From positions 1,612,001 through 1,676,000 of the forward strand of contig NZ_CP049868.1 in assembly GCF_011303555.1 (NCBI RefSeq): a stretch of DNA of 64,000 nucleotides. The letters are read 5' to 3'. Source of the DNA: Pedobacter sp. HDW13. Its GTDB lineage: Bacteria > Bacteroidota > Bacteroidia > Sphingobacteriales > Sphingobacteriaceae. The notes below the pieces were generated by a model. The model was not told where the DNA came from, did not search any database, and saw nothing but the letters and a program-made list of their open reading frames with translations. Position 1 is the stretch's first letter, and every line of letters starts with the position of its first letter. The translations under genes and the position numbers were made by a program. Positions 34,439-43,715 of the stretch are shown piece after piece.

Positions 34439-35332
34439 TTATCCATTCAATGCTGCTGCACCACTTACAATCTCCGTTAACTCGGTTGTAATTGCTGCCT
34501 GGCGCGCCTGGTTGTACGAAAGTTTTAACGCTTTCAATAACTCACCGGCATTCTCAGTTGCTTTATCCATCGATGTCATACGTGCACCGTGCTCAGATGC
34601 ATGAGAATCTAGCACTGCTTTGTACAACTGGATTTTAATTGATTTAGGAATTAGCTGCTCAACGATTTCTTCCTGAGAAGGCTCCAAGATATAATCAACA
34701 TTGGTTGTTTTCTTCTCTTCTTTTTGCTCTGCCGCCTGTTCAGCTTTTGGTAAAGGCAATAACTGCTCGGTAGTGATAAACTGTACAGCTGCATTTCTGA
34801 AACGGTTATACACCACCTCTACTTTATCAAACTCACCTTTAACAAATCCTGCCATAATCGCATCCGTAATTTTAGTTACGTTTTCGAAAGTTAAGGCAGA
34901 GAATACTTCATTATTGTTACCGATAACGTTGTATTTACGTTTCTCGTAAAAATCCTGAGTTTTTTTACCGATAGAAATAATGCTTACATTACCGTTTTTC
35001 AACTGTTCGCTATATTTCTCAGCAATTAAATTATTGGCCGCTTTAATTACGTTCATGTTAAAAGCACCTGCCAAACCACGGTTTGATGATACAGTAACAA
35101 TTAAAACCTTATTGGGCTCACGTTCCTGGATAAAAGGTGATGAAGAGCCTTCTAAACTTGCTGACAGATTACCTAAAATCTCTTTCAGTTTAGTTGCATA
35201 AGGACGTAAAGCGATAATTGCGTTGGTAGCACGTTTCAACTTAGCCGCCGAAACCATTTTCATAGCTTTGGTGATTTGCTGTGTTGACTGTACCGATGCA
35301 ATCCGGTTTCTTACTTCTTTTAAATTAGCCAT
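34439..35332 (-). CDS. atpG: F1 ATP synthase gamma subunit
   Basis: Central rotor shaft of the F1 sector, 297 aa. N-terminal helix ANLKEVRNRIASVQSTQQITKAMKMVSAAKLKRA and the C-terminal SEHGARMTSMDKATENAGELL segment are conserved; both coils are intact. An insertion rich in Glu and Lys (PKAEQAAEQKEEKKTTNVD) near residue 200 is a Bacteroidota feature. Last gene of the operon. Separated from atpA by an 86-base palindromic repeat. Confidence 0.97.
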   Translation of the reverse strand: MANLKEVRNRIASVQSTQQITKAMKMVSAAKLKRATNAIIALRPYATKLKEILGNLSASLEGSSSPFIQEREPNKVLIVTVSSNRGLAGAFNMNVIKAANNLIAEKYSEQLKNGNVSIISIGKKTQDFYEKRKYNVIGNNNEVFSALTFENVTKITDAIMAGFVKGEFDKVEVVYNRFRNAAVQFITTEQLLPLPKAEQAAEQKEEKKTTNVDYILEPSQEEIVEQLIPKSIKIQLYKAVLDSHASEHGARMTSMDKATENAGELLKALKLSYNQARQAAITTELTEIVSGAAALNG

Positions 35333-35344
35333 TCTTTATTTAGA

Positions 35345-35416
35345 TGTGAGTTTTGAGACATGAGATTTGAGACGTTAAGTCCTAATCTCAAATCTCAAAA
35401 CTCATGTCTCAAATCT
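35345..35416. repeat. Palindromic TGAGAT-type word repeat inside the atp operon (atpA-atpG spacer)
   Basis: Left arm at 35348-35372 is built of TTGAGA/TGAGATTTGAGA words; right arm 35386-35416 is TCTCAAATCTC words, giving a long imperfect hairpin in the message. Same word class as 37690-37804. Confidence 0.65.
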
Positions 35417-35418
35417 TA

Positions 35419-36993
35419 TTAATATTTACTTGAAATCTCTTTTGCTACTGTATCTAAAACACCAGTAATGTTATCATCAAATTTACCAGCTTTTAATGCC
35501 GATAAAGTTTCAGGGTGACGCAGTTCCAATTGAGTTAAGAATTCAGTTTCAAATTCTTTTACTTTGTTAACCGGAACGCTACGCATTAAGTTTTTAGTAC
35601 CAGCGTAAACAATTGCAACTTGTTTCTCAACAGTGAATGGAGAGAATTGCGCTTGTTTCAACATTTCCACGTTACGTGCACCTTTATCAAGTACCGATTT
35701 AGTTGCAGCATCTAAGTCAGAACCGAATTTAGAGAAAGCCTCTAACTCGCGGTATTGAGCCTGATCTAACTTTAAAGTACCAGCAACTTTTTTCATCGAT
35801 TTGATTTGCGCATTACCACCTACACGTGATACCGAGATACCTACGTTAATAGCCGGACGGATACCTGAGTTGAACAAGTTCGACTCTAAGAAGATCTGAC
35901 CATCAGTAATCGAAATTACGTTAGTCGGGATATAAGCAGAAACGTCACCTGCCTGAGTTTCGATAATTGGAAGTGCTGTTAATGAACCACCACCTTTAAC
36001 GATGTGTCTGATCGACTCAGGTAAATCGTTCATGTTTTTAGCGATATCATCGTTAGCGTTGATTTTCGCAGCTCTTTCTAACAAACGACTGTGTAAATAG
36101 AAAACGTCACCTGGATAAGCCTCACGGCCCGGTGGACGACGAAGTAATAAAGATACCTCACGGTAAGCCACAGCTTGTTTAGATAAATCATCATAAACAA
36201 TTAAAGCTGGTCTACCAGTATCGCGGAAAAACTCACCAATTGCAGCACCTGCAAACGGAGCATAAAACTGCATTGGAGCAGGATCTGCAGCCGAAGCAGC
36301 AACAACAACTGTATATGGTAAAGCACCGTTCTCTTCCAATGTACGTACAATGTTAGCTACAGTAGAGTTTTTCTGGCCAATAGCTACGTAAATACAGAAC
36401 ACAGGCTGGCCTGCTTCATAAAATTCTTTTTGGTTGATAATGGTATCGATACAAACAGCAGTTTTACCAATCTGACGATCGCCAATAACTAACTCACGTT
36501 GACCACGACCGATTGGAATCATTGCATCGATTGCTTTAATACCAGTTTGTAAAGGCTCATTTACCGGCTGACGGTAAATTACACCTGGTGCTTTACGCTC
36601 TAAAGGCATCTCGTAAGTTTCACCTAAAATCGGACCTTTACCATCTAAAGGCTCACCTAAAGTGTTAACTACACGGCCAAGCATACCTTCACCAACTTTA
36701 ATAGAGGCAATTTTTTTGGTACGTTTAATGGTATCACCTTCTTTGATCTCGTCTGAAGCACCCAAAAGTACCACACCAACGTTATCTTCCTCAAGGTTTA
36801 ATACGATACCCTGAAGTCCGTTTGCAAATTCAACCAACTCTCCTGATTGAACTTTAGTTAAACCGTAAACGCGGGCAATACCGTCGCCTACTTGCAACAC
36901 GGTACCAACTTCTTCCAGTTCGGTTTCTGATTTGAAGCCCGCCAATTGCTGTCTGATAATTGCCGATACTTCGTCTGGTCTTACCTCTACCAT
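35419..36993 (-). CDS. atpA: F1 ATP synthase alpha subunit
   Basis: Regulatory nucleotide-binding subunit of F1, 524 aa. Walker [10 protein letters not shown], the arginine-finger region [19 protein letters not shown] and the ATPase signature [14 protein letters not shown] are present; length is normal. N-terminal [17 protein letters not shown] binds delta. Beta (atpD) is not in this operon, so the two must be produced from separate sites. Confidence 0.98.
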   Translation of the reverse strand: MVEVRPDEVSAIIRQQLAGFKSETELEEVGTVLQVGDGIARVYGLTKVQSGELVEFANGLQGIVLNLEEDNVGVVLLGASDEIKEGDTIKRTKKIASIKVGEGMLGRVVNTLGEPLDGKGPILGETYEMPLERKAPGVIYRQPVNEPLQTGIKAIDAMIPIGRGQRELVIGDRQIGKTAVCIDTIINQKEFYEAGQPVFCIYVAIGQKNSTVANIVRTLEENGALPYTVVVAASAADPAPMQFYAPFAGAAIGEFFRDTGRPALIVYDDLSKQAVAYREVSLLLRRPPGREAYPGDVFYLHSRLLERAAKINANDDIAKNMNDLPESIRHIVKGGGSLTALPIIETQAGDVSAYIPTNVISITDGQIFLESNLFNSGIRPAINVGISVSRVGGNAQIKSMKKVAGTLKLDQAQYRELEAFSKFGSDLDAATKSVLDKGARNVEMLKQAQFSPFTVEKQVAIVYAGTKNLMRSVPVNKVKEFETEFLTQLELRHPETLSALKAGKFDDNITGVLDTVAKEISSKY

Positions 36994-37019
36994 AATTTTA
37001 CTTTATATCTTTTTATAAA

Positions 37020-37142
37020 TGTTTAGTGCTTAGCGCATGGCGCCTGGCATTTATTCGCCATCCGCTTGTCGCAATTTTTATTTTGTGCTTAGCGTTTGGC
37101 GCCTGGCGTTTACTGCCGTTTGCCTAACCCTTAGCGCTAGCG
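37020..37142. repeat. GCGTTTGGCG-type direct repeat (atpA-atpH spacer)
   Basis: Two related copies, 37026-37059 and 37085-37117, both beginning GTGCTTAGCG and containing TGGCGCCTGGC, 59 bp apart. A related copy at 2333-2365. Confidence 0.6.
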
Positions 37143-37682
37143 CTATTGCGCAAATTCTTTCTTAAGTTTACTTAAACCGCTGGCAATACTCGCATCAAAT
37201 TGTTTGTCGCCAACTTTTAATATAAAACCACCAATTAGTTTCTCGTTAATTTTTTCATTAACGATTACTTCATTAGCGCCTAATTCCTTTTTCACAATGG
37301 CAACAATCTCTTCTTTAGCTCCAGCGCTTAAAGCTGTAGCAGAAGTAACATCAGCAGTAACGATACCTTTAATCTGATTGTATTGTTGCACAAACTGTTT
37401 TGCCGTAGCAAATAAAATAGCCGAACGGCCTTTGTTAACCACAATTTTGAAAAAAGTGATGGTTAAGGCACCTACCTTATCAGCAAAGATACCGTTTAAA
37501 ATACCGGTCTTTTTATCTAAAGGTACAATCGGGTTATTTAATATCGCTTCCAGTTCAGGGGTCTCGTCAACCACTTTTTCAAATAAAACCATATCGTTAT
37601 AAGAGGCCTGTAAAGCGTTGTTTTCAACGGCTAGGTCTATTAATGATTTGGCGTATCTGCTTGCAACTTTAATTTCTGACAT
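37143..37682 (-). CDS. atpH: F1 ATP synthase delta subunit
   Basis: 179 aa helical stator subunit linking F1 to the b subunits. VASRYAKSLIDLAVENNALQASYNDM is the typical N-terminus, and IDKKTGILNGIF-like and VNEKINEKLIGGFILKVGDKQFDASIASGLSKLKKEF at the C-terminus match. Between atpF and atpA. Confidence 0.95.
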   Translation of the reverse strand: MSEIKVASRYAKSLIDLAVENNALQASYNDMVLFEKVVDETPELEAILNNPIVPLDKKTGILNGIFADKVGALTITFFKIVVNKGRSAILFATAKQFVQQYNQIKGIVTADVTSATALSAGAKEEIVAIVKKELGANEVIVNEKINEKLIGGFILKVGDKQFDASIASGLSKLKKEFAQ

Positions 37683-37689
37683 ATTTTTA

Positions 37690-37804
37690 GGTGTGAGATC
37701 GGAGATGGGAGACCTGAGATTTGAGATCTGAGATTTTAGAGCTATTACCCTATCTCATATCTAACATCTCATATCTAGTATCTCAAATCTATTTTCTCAA
37801 AACT
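37690..37804. repeat. Palindromic TGAGAT-type word repeat (atpH-atpF spacer)
   Basis: Left half holds repeated GAGAT words on the plus strand (37695-37739), right half ATCTCA words (37751-37800); the spacer is nearly all repeat. Confidence 0.6.
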
Positions 37805-38297
37805 AGTTTAATTCAACGTCTTTTAACAAGTTAGCCACTAAAGCTTCCTGTTTAGTTTTATCATCTAATTGAGTACGTAAAACACGTTCTGCAATTTCTA
37901 ATGATAAAGTAGAAACCTGATCTTTAACTTCTGCTAAAGCTGCTTTCTTTTGGTTTTCGATTTCGATTTTAGCTTTCTCGATCAATTTAGCACCTTCTAC
38001 CTGAGCTTGTTTTTTAGCTTCGTTTAAGATACTATCTTTTAGGGTTTTAGCTTCCTTCAAAATTTCGTCGCGCTCGGCACGGGCCTGTTGCATTAAATCC
38101 TGATTCTGGCTGGTTAAACGGGCCATTTCCTGTTTTGCCAATTCAGCTTTGTTTAAAGCCTCATCAATGCTTTGCTCACGTTCGTGAATAGCACCTAAAA
38201 TCGGTTTCCATGCAAATTTTCTAAGTAAGATCAATAAGCAGATGAATGCTAACGAAGTCCAAAAAACCAATCCTATGCTTGGGGTTACTAATTCCAT
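37803..38297 (-). CDS. atpF: F0 ATP synthase b subunit
   Basis: 164 aa: one N-terminal helix (IGLVFWTSLAFICLLILLRKFAWKPILGAIHERE) followed by a long charged coiled coil (EALNKAELAKQEMARLTSQNQ...). Peripheral stalk, two copies per complex. Length and layout normal. Confidence 0.96.
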   Translation of the reverse strand: MELVTPSIGLVFWTSLAFICLLILLRKFAWKPILGAIHEREQSIDEALNKAELAKQEMARLTSQNQDLMQQARAERDEILKEAKTLKDSILNEAKKQAQVEGAKLIEKAKIEIENQKKAALAEVKDQVSTLSLEIAERVLRTQLDDKTKQEALVANLLKDVELN

Positions 38298-38387
38298 TTT
38301 TTATCTAATTTTTAAAAACAATCTTTTTTAATAAGGTGGGGTAAATAACCAATCGTTAAATACCCTACCTAATTTCTTCAGTGATTA

Positions 38388-38612
<225 letters not shown>

Positions 38613-38642
38613 TTATATTAATTTGTAAAAAATAGTTTTCTA

Positions 38643-39812
38643 TTAATGATGTTCTTCTACTGCCATACCAATAAACAAGGCAGTTAGTAATGTAAAAATA
38701 AAGGCCTGTAAAAACGCTACCAGCAATTCTAACACATCCATAAACAATACGAATGCAACTGAAACTGGAGCAATAGCCAATGTTTCGAAAATAAAGATTA
38801 ACGATATTAAACTTAATACGATAATGTGACCAGCTGTAATGTTTGCGAATAAACGTACCATTAAAGCAAAAGGCTTTGAAATAATACCTATTACTTCCAC
38901 AACAACCATTAAAGGCCATAACCAAAATGGAACGCTAGGCAAAAAGATGTGTTTCCAATAGTATTTGTTACCATTAATGTTAACAATAATCATGGTACCT
39001 AAAGCCATCACAAATGTTAAAGCAATATTACCGGTTACGTTAGCACCACCTGGAAAAATTGGCACTAAACCTAATAAGTTATTGAATAAGATAAAGAAAA
39101 ACGTAGTTAACAAATAAGGCATAAATTTAGCGTATTTATGACCTATGTTCGGCTTAGCAATATCATCTCTTACAAAGATAATGATTGGCTCAAAGAAAGA
39201 CTGCAAACCTTTTGGCGCTTTACCTACACGTTTTTTATAAGCTCTTGCTACAGTAGCAAACACAATTACAATTACGAATATAGCTACAAACATTGCTGCT
39301 ATATTTTTCGTAATAGATAAATCAATTACTGTATCAGATGCATTTTCATCAATCTGACCGTCTGCACCAACAACTTTAATATTTTTATTAAACATATCTT
39401 TCGACATGCTCTGCTTTAAGCCCGTTACCAAACGGTATTTATTGTATTTACCTTGATAATCTTCTTCACCATGATGAAAATGAGCTGAAGAGAACACCTC
39501 TAAACCATTAGCTGTATATAAAATTACTGGAAGAGGCAATGAAGTATGCCCCCATAGGTGCCACATGTGCGAATCCGCAATGTGCTCCATAATTACTTTG
39601 GTTGGCTCGAATTTTTCTTCGCCATGTTCAGCTGATGCTCCGTGTTCTCCAGAAGCTACATGAGCAGATTCGGCAACAGCACTATCAACAGGTACAACAG
39701 CGCTATCAACTTGAGCGAAAGTATCAATTTTGATAGATAAAAACGCGATTAAAAGCGTAAAAACAATAGTTAGCCTTTTAACTTTAGACACAAAAACTCG
39801 GTTACAATCCAT
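38643..39812 (-). CDS. atpB: F0 ATP synthase a subunit, with periplasmic N-terminal extension
   Basis: 389 aa, longer than the usual 240-280. The C-terminal core contains LMVRLFANITAGHIIVLSLI with the essential Arg, and LELLVAFLQAFIFTLLTALFIGMA. The first 160 residues carry a signal-like helix (LTIVFTLLIAFLSIKIDTFAQ) and a His-rich periplasmic stretch (EHGASAEHGEEKF, HHGEEDYQGKY), as in other Bacteroidota. ATG 39812 follows the upstream gene by 14 bases. Confidence 0.95.
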   Translation of the reverse strand: MDCNRVFVSKVKRLTIVFTLLIAFLSIKIDTFAQVDSAVVPVDSAVAESAHVASGEHGASAEHGEEKFEPTKVIMEHIADSHMWHLWGHTSLPLPVILYTANGLEVFSSAHFHHGEEDYQGKYNKYRLVTGLKQSMSKDMFNKNIKVVGADGQIDENASDTVIDLSITKNIAAMFVAIFVIVIVFATVARAYKKRVGKAPKGLQSFFEPIIIFVRDDIAKPNIGHKYAKFMPYLLTTFFFILFNNLLGLVPIFPGGANVTGNIALTFVMALGTMIIVNINGNKYYWKHIFLPSVPFWLWPLMVVVEVIGIISKPFALMVRLFANITAGHIIVLSLISLIFIFETLAIAPVSVAFVLFMDVLELLVAFLQAFIFTLLTALFIGMAVEEHH

Positions 39813-39826
39813 TTATTGGCAGTTTT

Positions 39827-40216
39827 TTACTTTAAATTTTGGTGGCGCAAGTTACGTAACAAACAGTAAATTTCAAAGGCCGTAAACAATAAATATAAAG
39901 AAAAAAAATTAAGCAGAAATACAAGCCCAATTCCCTTTGCTTTTATACTGTAAATCAAGACAAAAGCCATACAAAAAATCATCTTCACTGCTATCGATCC
40001 CATAATAGCCATAATACCTACCTCAGGATCGCGTTTTATACCAATATCAACCAGCAAATAAGCGATGTAAGTAATGCCAGTTAAAAAGCCGAACATCACC
40101 CAAAAATTATCAATAAAAAGTTGGGTATTAGGAAATAGTAAGGGTAAAACAGCAACAATGCCTATTAATAAGCCTACGAAGATGAAATAGATACTTGTAA
40201 ATTTGGCCAGAGTCAA
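39827..40216 (-). CDS. AtpI-like small membrane protein of the atp operon
   Basis: 129 aa with four hydrophobic helices (FTSIYFIFVGLLIGIVAVLPLLF, NFWVMFGFLTGITYIAYLLVD, IMAIMGSIAVKMIFCMAFVLIYS, GLVFLLNFFSLYLLFTAFEIYC). Position before atpB and topology match AtpI-like accessory proteins that help c-ring assembly or bring magnesium; sequence identity is weak. Confidence 0.65.
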   Translation of the reverse strand: MTLAKFTSIYFIFVGLLIGIVAVLPLLFPNTQLFIDNFWVMFGFLTGITYIAYLLVDIGIKRDPEVGIMAIMGSIAVKMIFCMAFVLIYSIKAKGIGLVFLLNFFSLYLLFTAFEIYCLLRNLRHQNLK

Positions 40217-40394
40217 TGGAATAATTTGTTAGCAAATAAAAACTTCGGCAAAGATAAGGTTTTTAGTATCAACTAACTAGTGTGGGAGATAATTATTGTA
40301 TAACCGGGTTAATCAAGATGAGGGTTACTATTGCTGGATTTTGATTAACGGTTTGAATTGGTTAATCGGTTAGCCGAGAACTTCTAACCGAAAA

Positions 40395-40619
40395 CTAATC
40401 CCTGGTAACCTGCCTGATGGCCTGGTAAAGTGCAATTCCTACCCCTGCCAGGGCAAAAGCTGCCGTTATTAAATTGGTTTTGCTTTGCTTGTGTTCATCA
40501 ATCTTGTAGCCAATAAAAGTTAAAAGGCCAATAGTAGCAATCATCTGGAAGCCGATGGCCGAATATTTGGCGGCCGCATTTACCTTTTTCTTTGTATCTT
40601 CCTCTTTCGGATTTTCCAT
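40395..40619 (-). CDS. atpZ: AtpZ/AtpI family protein
   Basis: 74 aa with two helices (AAAKYSAIGFQMIATIGLLTFIGYKIDEH and NLITAAFALAGVGIALYQAIRQV) and a charged N-terminus, fitting AtpZ. First gene of the operon. A 178-base gap with some TTAACC words follows before the AtpI-like gene. Confidence 0.8.
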   Translation of the reverse strand: MENPKEEDTKKKVNAAAKYSAIGFQMIATIGLLTFIGYKIDEHKQSKTNLITAAFALAGVGIALYQAIRQVTRD

Positions 40620-40724
40620 TTTTTAATGCAATAATTAAATTAACTTTGAATAATTAAAATTGACTACCAATAATAATTTGGATTACAATTTGTTTATATG
40701 TTATACTAAAGATACCTATCATAC

Positions 40725-43486
40725 TTGAAAAATTACGCTAGCAGAAACTTAAATTCTCTCCTCTTCATTTTCAGCCTGTTTTTTATATATGGCTGTGTGG
40801 CAAACAAGGATACAGCCGTTGACCGAAGATTTCAGAACCTAACGGCAAGATATAACTATATTTATAACTCAAATGTTTTATTAACCGAATATAACGAGAG
40901 TTTACTTCAAAGTTATACCGATAACTACGAAAAAATACTACCGGTGTACCTCGATCCCGAACCGCAGGTAAATTTGGTTTTAACACCTGGCGTAGCCAAT
41001 AAACAATTGGACGAGGTAATTACCAAAAGCCAGACCATTATTAACGAGAAAAGCTTTAGTAACTATATTGATGATGCCTATATGCTTCTGGGTAAGGCCA
41101 ATTACCTGAAAGGAAATTATTTTATAGCCGCTGAATATTTTGATTACACGGCAAAAACCTACGGCAGCGATTTAAAAACGTTCATCATGGCCATGAACTG
41201 GAAAGCCCGTAGCCAGATGGAGCTGAACAACATGGTGCTTGCCGATAAGATAATTGATACGATGCTGCGTGCTGCCGATGAGCTGAAAAAAGATATTGCA
41301 GAACCATTAGCAACTGCGGCGCAAATGCGCATTTATCAGAAAAGGAACAAAGAAGCCATCCTTTTTCTCGAATCGGCCATTGAACGTGCGGAAGAAAAAC
41401 AATTACGCATCCGCTGGCAGTTTATTCTCGCCCAGTTACAGGAGAAAGAAAAAAACATTACCGATGCCTACGCCAATTTTACAAGAGTAGAGAAAAGTAA
41501 TGCACCCTTTGAGATGTATTTCCATGCTAATTTAAACCGCATTAAGTTAAAAGCATTGTTAAGTGGCGAGAAACTTAACAAAGAACAACAGCTTTTGGCC
41601 TTGTTAAAAGATGATAAAAACACCGATTATACCGATCAGATTTATTATCAAGTGGGTGAGCTATTGTCGGCCGAAGGCAACTTTGTAAAAGCAGCAGAAT
41701 ATTATAACAAATCGGTACAAACCAGTACCCGGAACCAAAATCAAAAAGCACTATCTTATTTAAGGATTGCTGATTTAAACTTTAAAGAATTTAACAATTA
41801 TATAAAGGCGAAGCGTTATTACGATAGCACGGTGGTAATTTTACCTAAAAACTTTCCTGATTATGATGTGATTGTTAAAAAAGCGAATAACCTCCAGTAT
41901 TTAACGGATAGATATACCATTATCGCTAAAGAAGATACTGCTCAGGCGATTGCCAAACTTCCGGCAAGTGAGCGCGAGGCAAAGGTTAAAGCCTATTTAA
42001 CGCCTAAAGTTGAGGTTGCCAATACAGGCGGTGTAATCAATAACCAGTTTTTAAATGACCCAGATTTCCCGAATCAATCTTTAAATACGCCCAAAAATGC
42101 CGGTGGTAATACCTTTTATTTTAGCAATAACGCAGCAATAAGTGCAGGTTTTGGCGATTTTAAAAAACGCTGGGGCAACAGACAGCTGGAAGATAACTGG
42201 AGACAGAGTGTGCGTTCATCGGCGCAGGAAACCAATTCGGTACTTGCAGGAGGAAATGTAGCCACAGGTATAACGCCTGCAAATGGGGCAGTAATCAGGC
42301 AACAGCCGATCAAACTTCTTTAGAGAAGCAGTTTATGGACGGTTTACCTACCACGCCCGAATTGCTGGCTACCTCTAATCAAAAGGTTGTCGACGCTTAT
42401 TTCGAAATAGCCAGTTTTTATCAGCAGGAACTGGGCGACAAAGCTGAAGCAAATAAAATATATGCGGAGCTGCTGAAAAAATTTCCGGAGAATAATCACC
42501 TGGTAGCCATTTACTACAGTTTATACCTGAATAATAAAAGTGCCAATGAGGCAAAATCGGAAGAATACAAACAATTGGTGCTGAAAAAATTCCCGGAATC
42601 TAATTTTGCAAAAACCATTTCAGATCCATCGTACTCAGCTAAACAAAGTCAGCTTGAAAACATAGCCATAAACAACTACAATGTTGCTTTTGATACCTAT
42701 GCTAAAAAGGACTATCCAAACCTGATAAAACAGGTTAATGATAATATCAGTGCATTTCCTGATAATGATTTTGCACCACAATATGCTTATTTAAAAGCCA
42801 TTGCCATTGGCCGTACTGCTAAAGTAGATTCTCTGCTCACCCAGTTTAACCTGATTAACACCCTCTATCCAAACGATAAAATTATTACCCCTTTGGTGCG
42901 CGATCACCTGAAATATATTGAAGCTAACCTCGAAGAGTTTAAGCAAAGACCTGTTGCCCTGATCGATTTCGATCCAAATGCACCTCGTTTTGTAAGTCAG
43001 GCTACCCCAACACCGGTTGAAAACAAACCTTTAGTAACCGGAAATGCGCCGGTAAAAGTAGCAGATGCCACAGTAGCCAAACCGGTTGAGGTTAAACCTG
43101 CTGATGTAAACAAACCAGCTAGTATTTTCAGTGCAGCAAAATCAGAAGAATATTATTATGTAATCGATGTTGCCGATGCTACCCTAACGCTAAGTTCATC
43201 ACGTTTTGGCTTAGGCCAATTTAACCGCGGCAACTATCCCGACAACGATTTGGTACATAAATTGGTAGAGCTTGATAACGATCAATTGATTTACGTAACC
43301 AGTTTTGTCGATCTCGAAGATGCCAAACTGTACGAATCAAGCATTATTGGTCAATTAAAGAATATTATGAAAGTACCGGCTAACCTGTATAAAGGCTTTA
43401 TCATTAGTAAAGAAAACTTTGAGAAATTAATCAACAGGCAGCGCATTAACGAATATCTGGAGTTTTTAAAAGACAATTATAAATAG
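40725..43486 (+). pseudogene. sprE: TPR lipoprotein SprE/PorW-like (type IX secretion), frameshifted
   Basis: Tetratricopeptide lipoprotein needed for type IX secretion. TTG start at 40725; lipobox FIYGC, then repeated TPR helices (YIDDAYMLLGKANYLKGNYFIAAEYFDYTAK). The first frame ends at TAG 42321 after 532 residues, but the next frame reads through TSLEKQFMDGLPTTPELL into the ORF at 42335-43486 with more TPRs and a C-terminal domain. One base added in the GGGG run at 42285-42288 joins both to 920 aa, the length expected for SprE. Followed by the PBP gene, a context usual in the phylum. I think the frameshift is a sequence error. Confidence 0.75.
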
Positions 43487-43510
43487 AAGACTAAACGAAA
43501 GACCAAAGCG

Positions 43511-43617
43511 GAAAGACTATAGCCAAAAACTATAATGCCCTTAGGTGTTGAGGTGGTAAAAAAAAGTGGGAAGACTAAAGCTAAAAGCTATGATGCTCTA
43601 AGGCGTCTGAGGTAGTA
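43511..43617. repeat. Diverged tandem duplication, 48-49 bp units
   Basis: Copies at 43511-43558 and 43569-43617, both with AGACTA.AGC.AAA.....TATNATGC and ending GAGGT.GTA. Spacer between sprE and the PBP gene. Confidence 0.5.
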
Positions 43618-43663
43618 GAATCGCCAAAGTTCAAAGCTTAAATTTGATTCTATAAAAAATTAA

Positions 43664-43671
43664 TAAATTTG
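43664..43671 (+). promoter_or_regulatory. Candidate -7 box for the class A PBP
   Basis: TAAATTTG, with TTG 17 bases upstream (slightly short). Start about 43675, leader about 40 bases. Confidence 0.4.
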
Positions 43672-43715
43672 CATCCAAACCTCCTTTTGTGGTGGTTTTG
43701 GAAAACAACAATAAA

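Noticed and set aside
35345..37804. CRISPR array in the atp spacers
   Set aside because: Units are degenerate words and palindromes without constant repeat and spacer lengths, and no cas genes are near.
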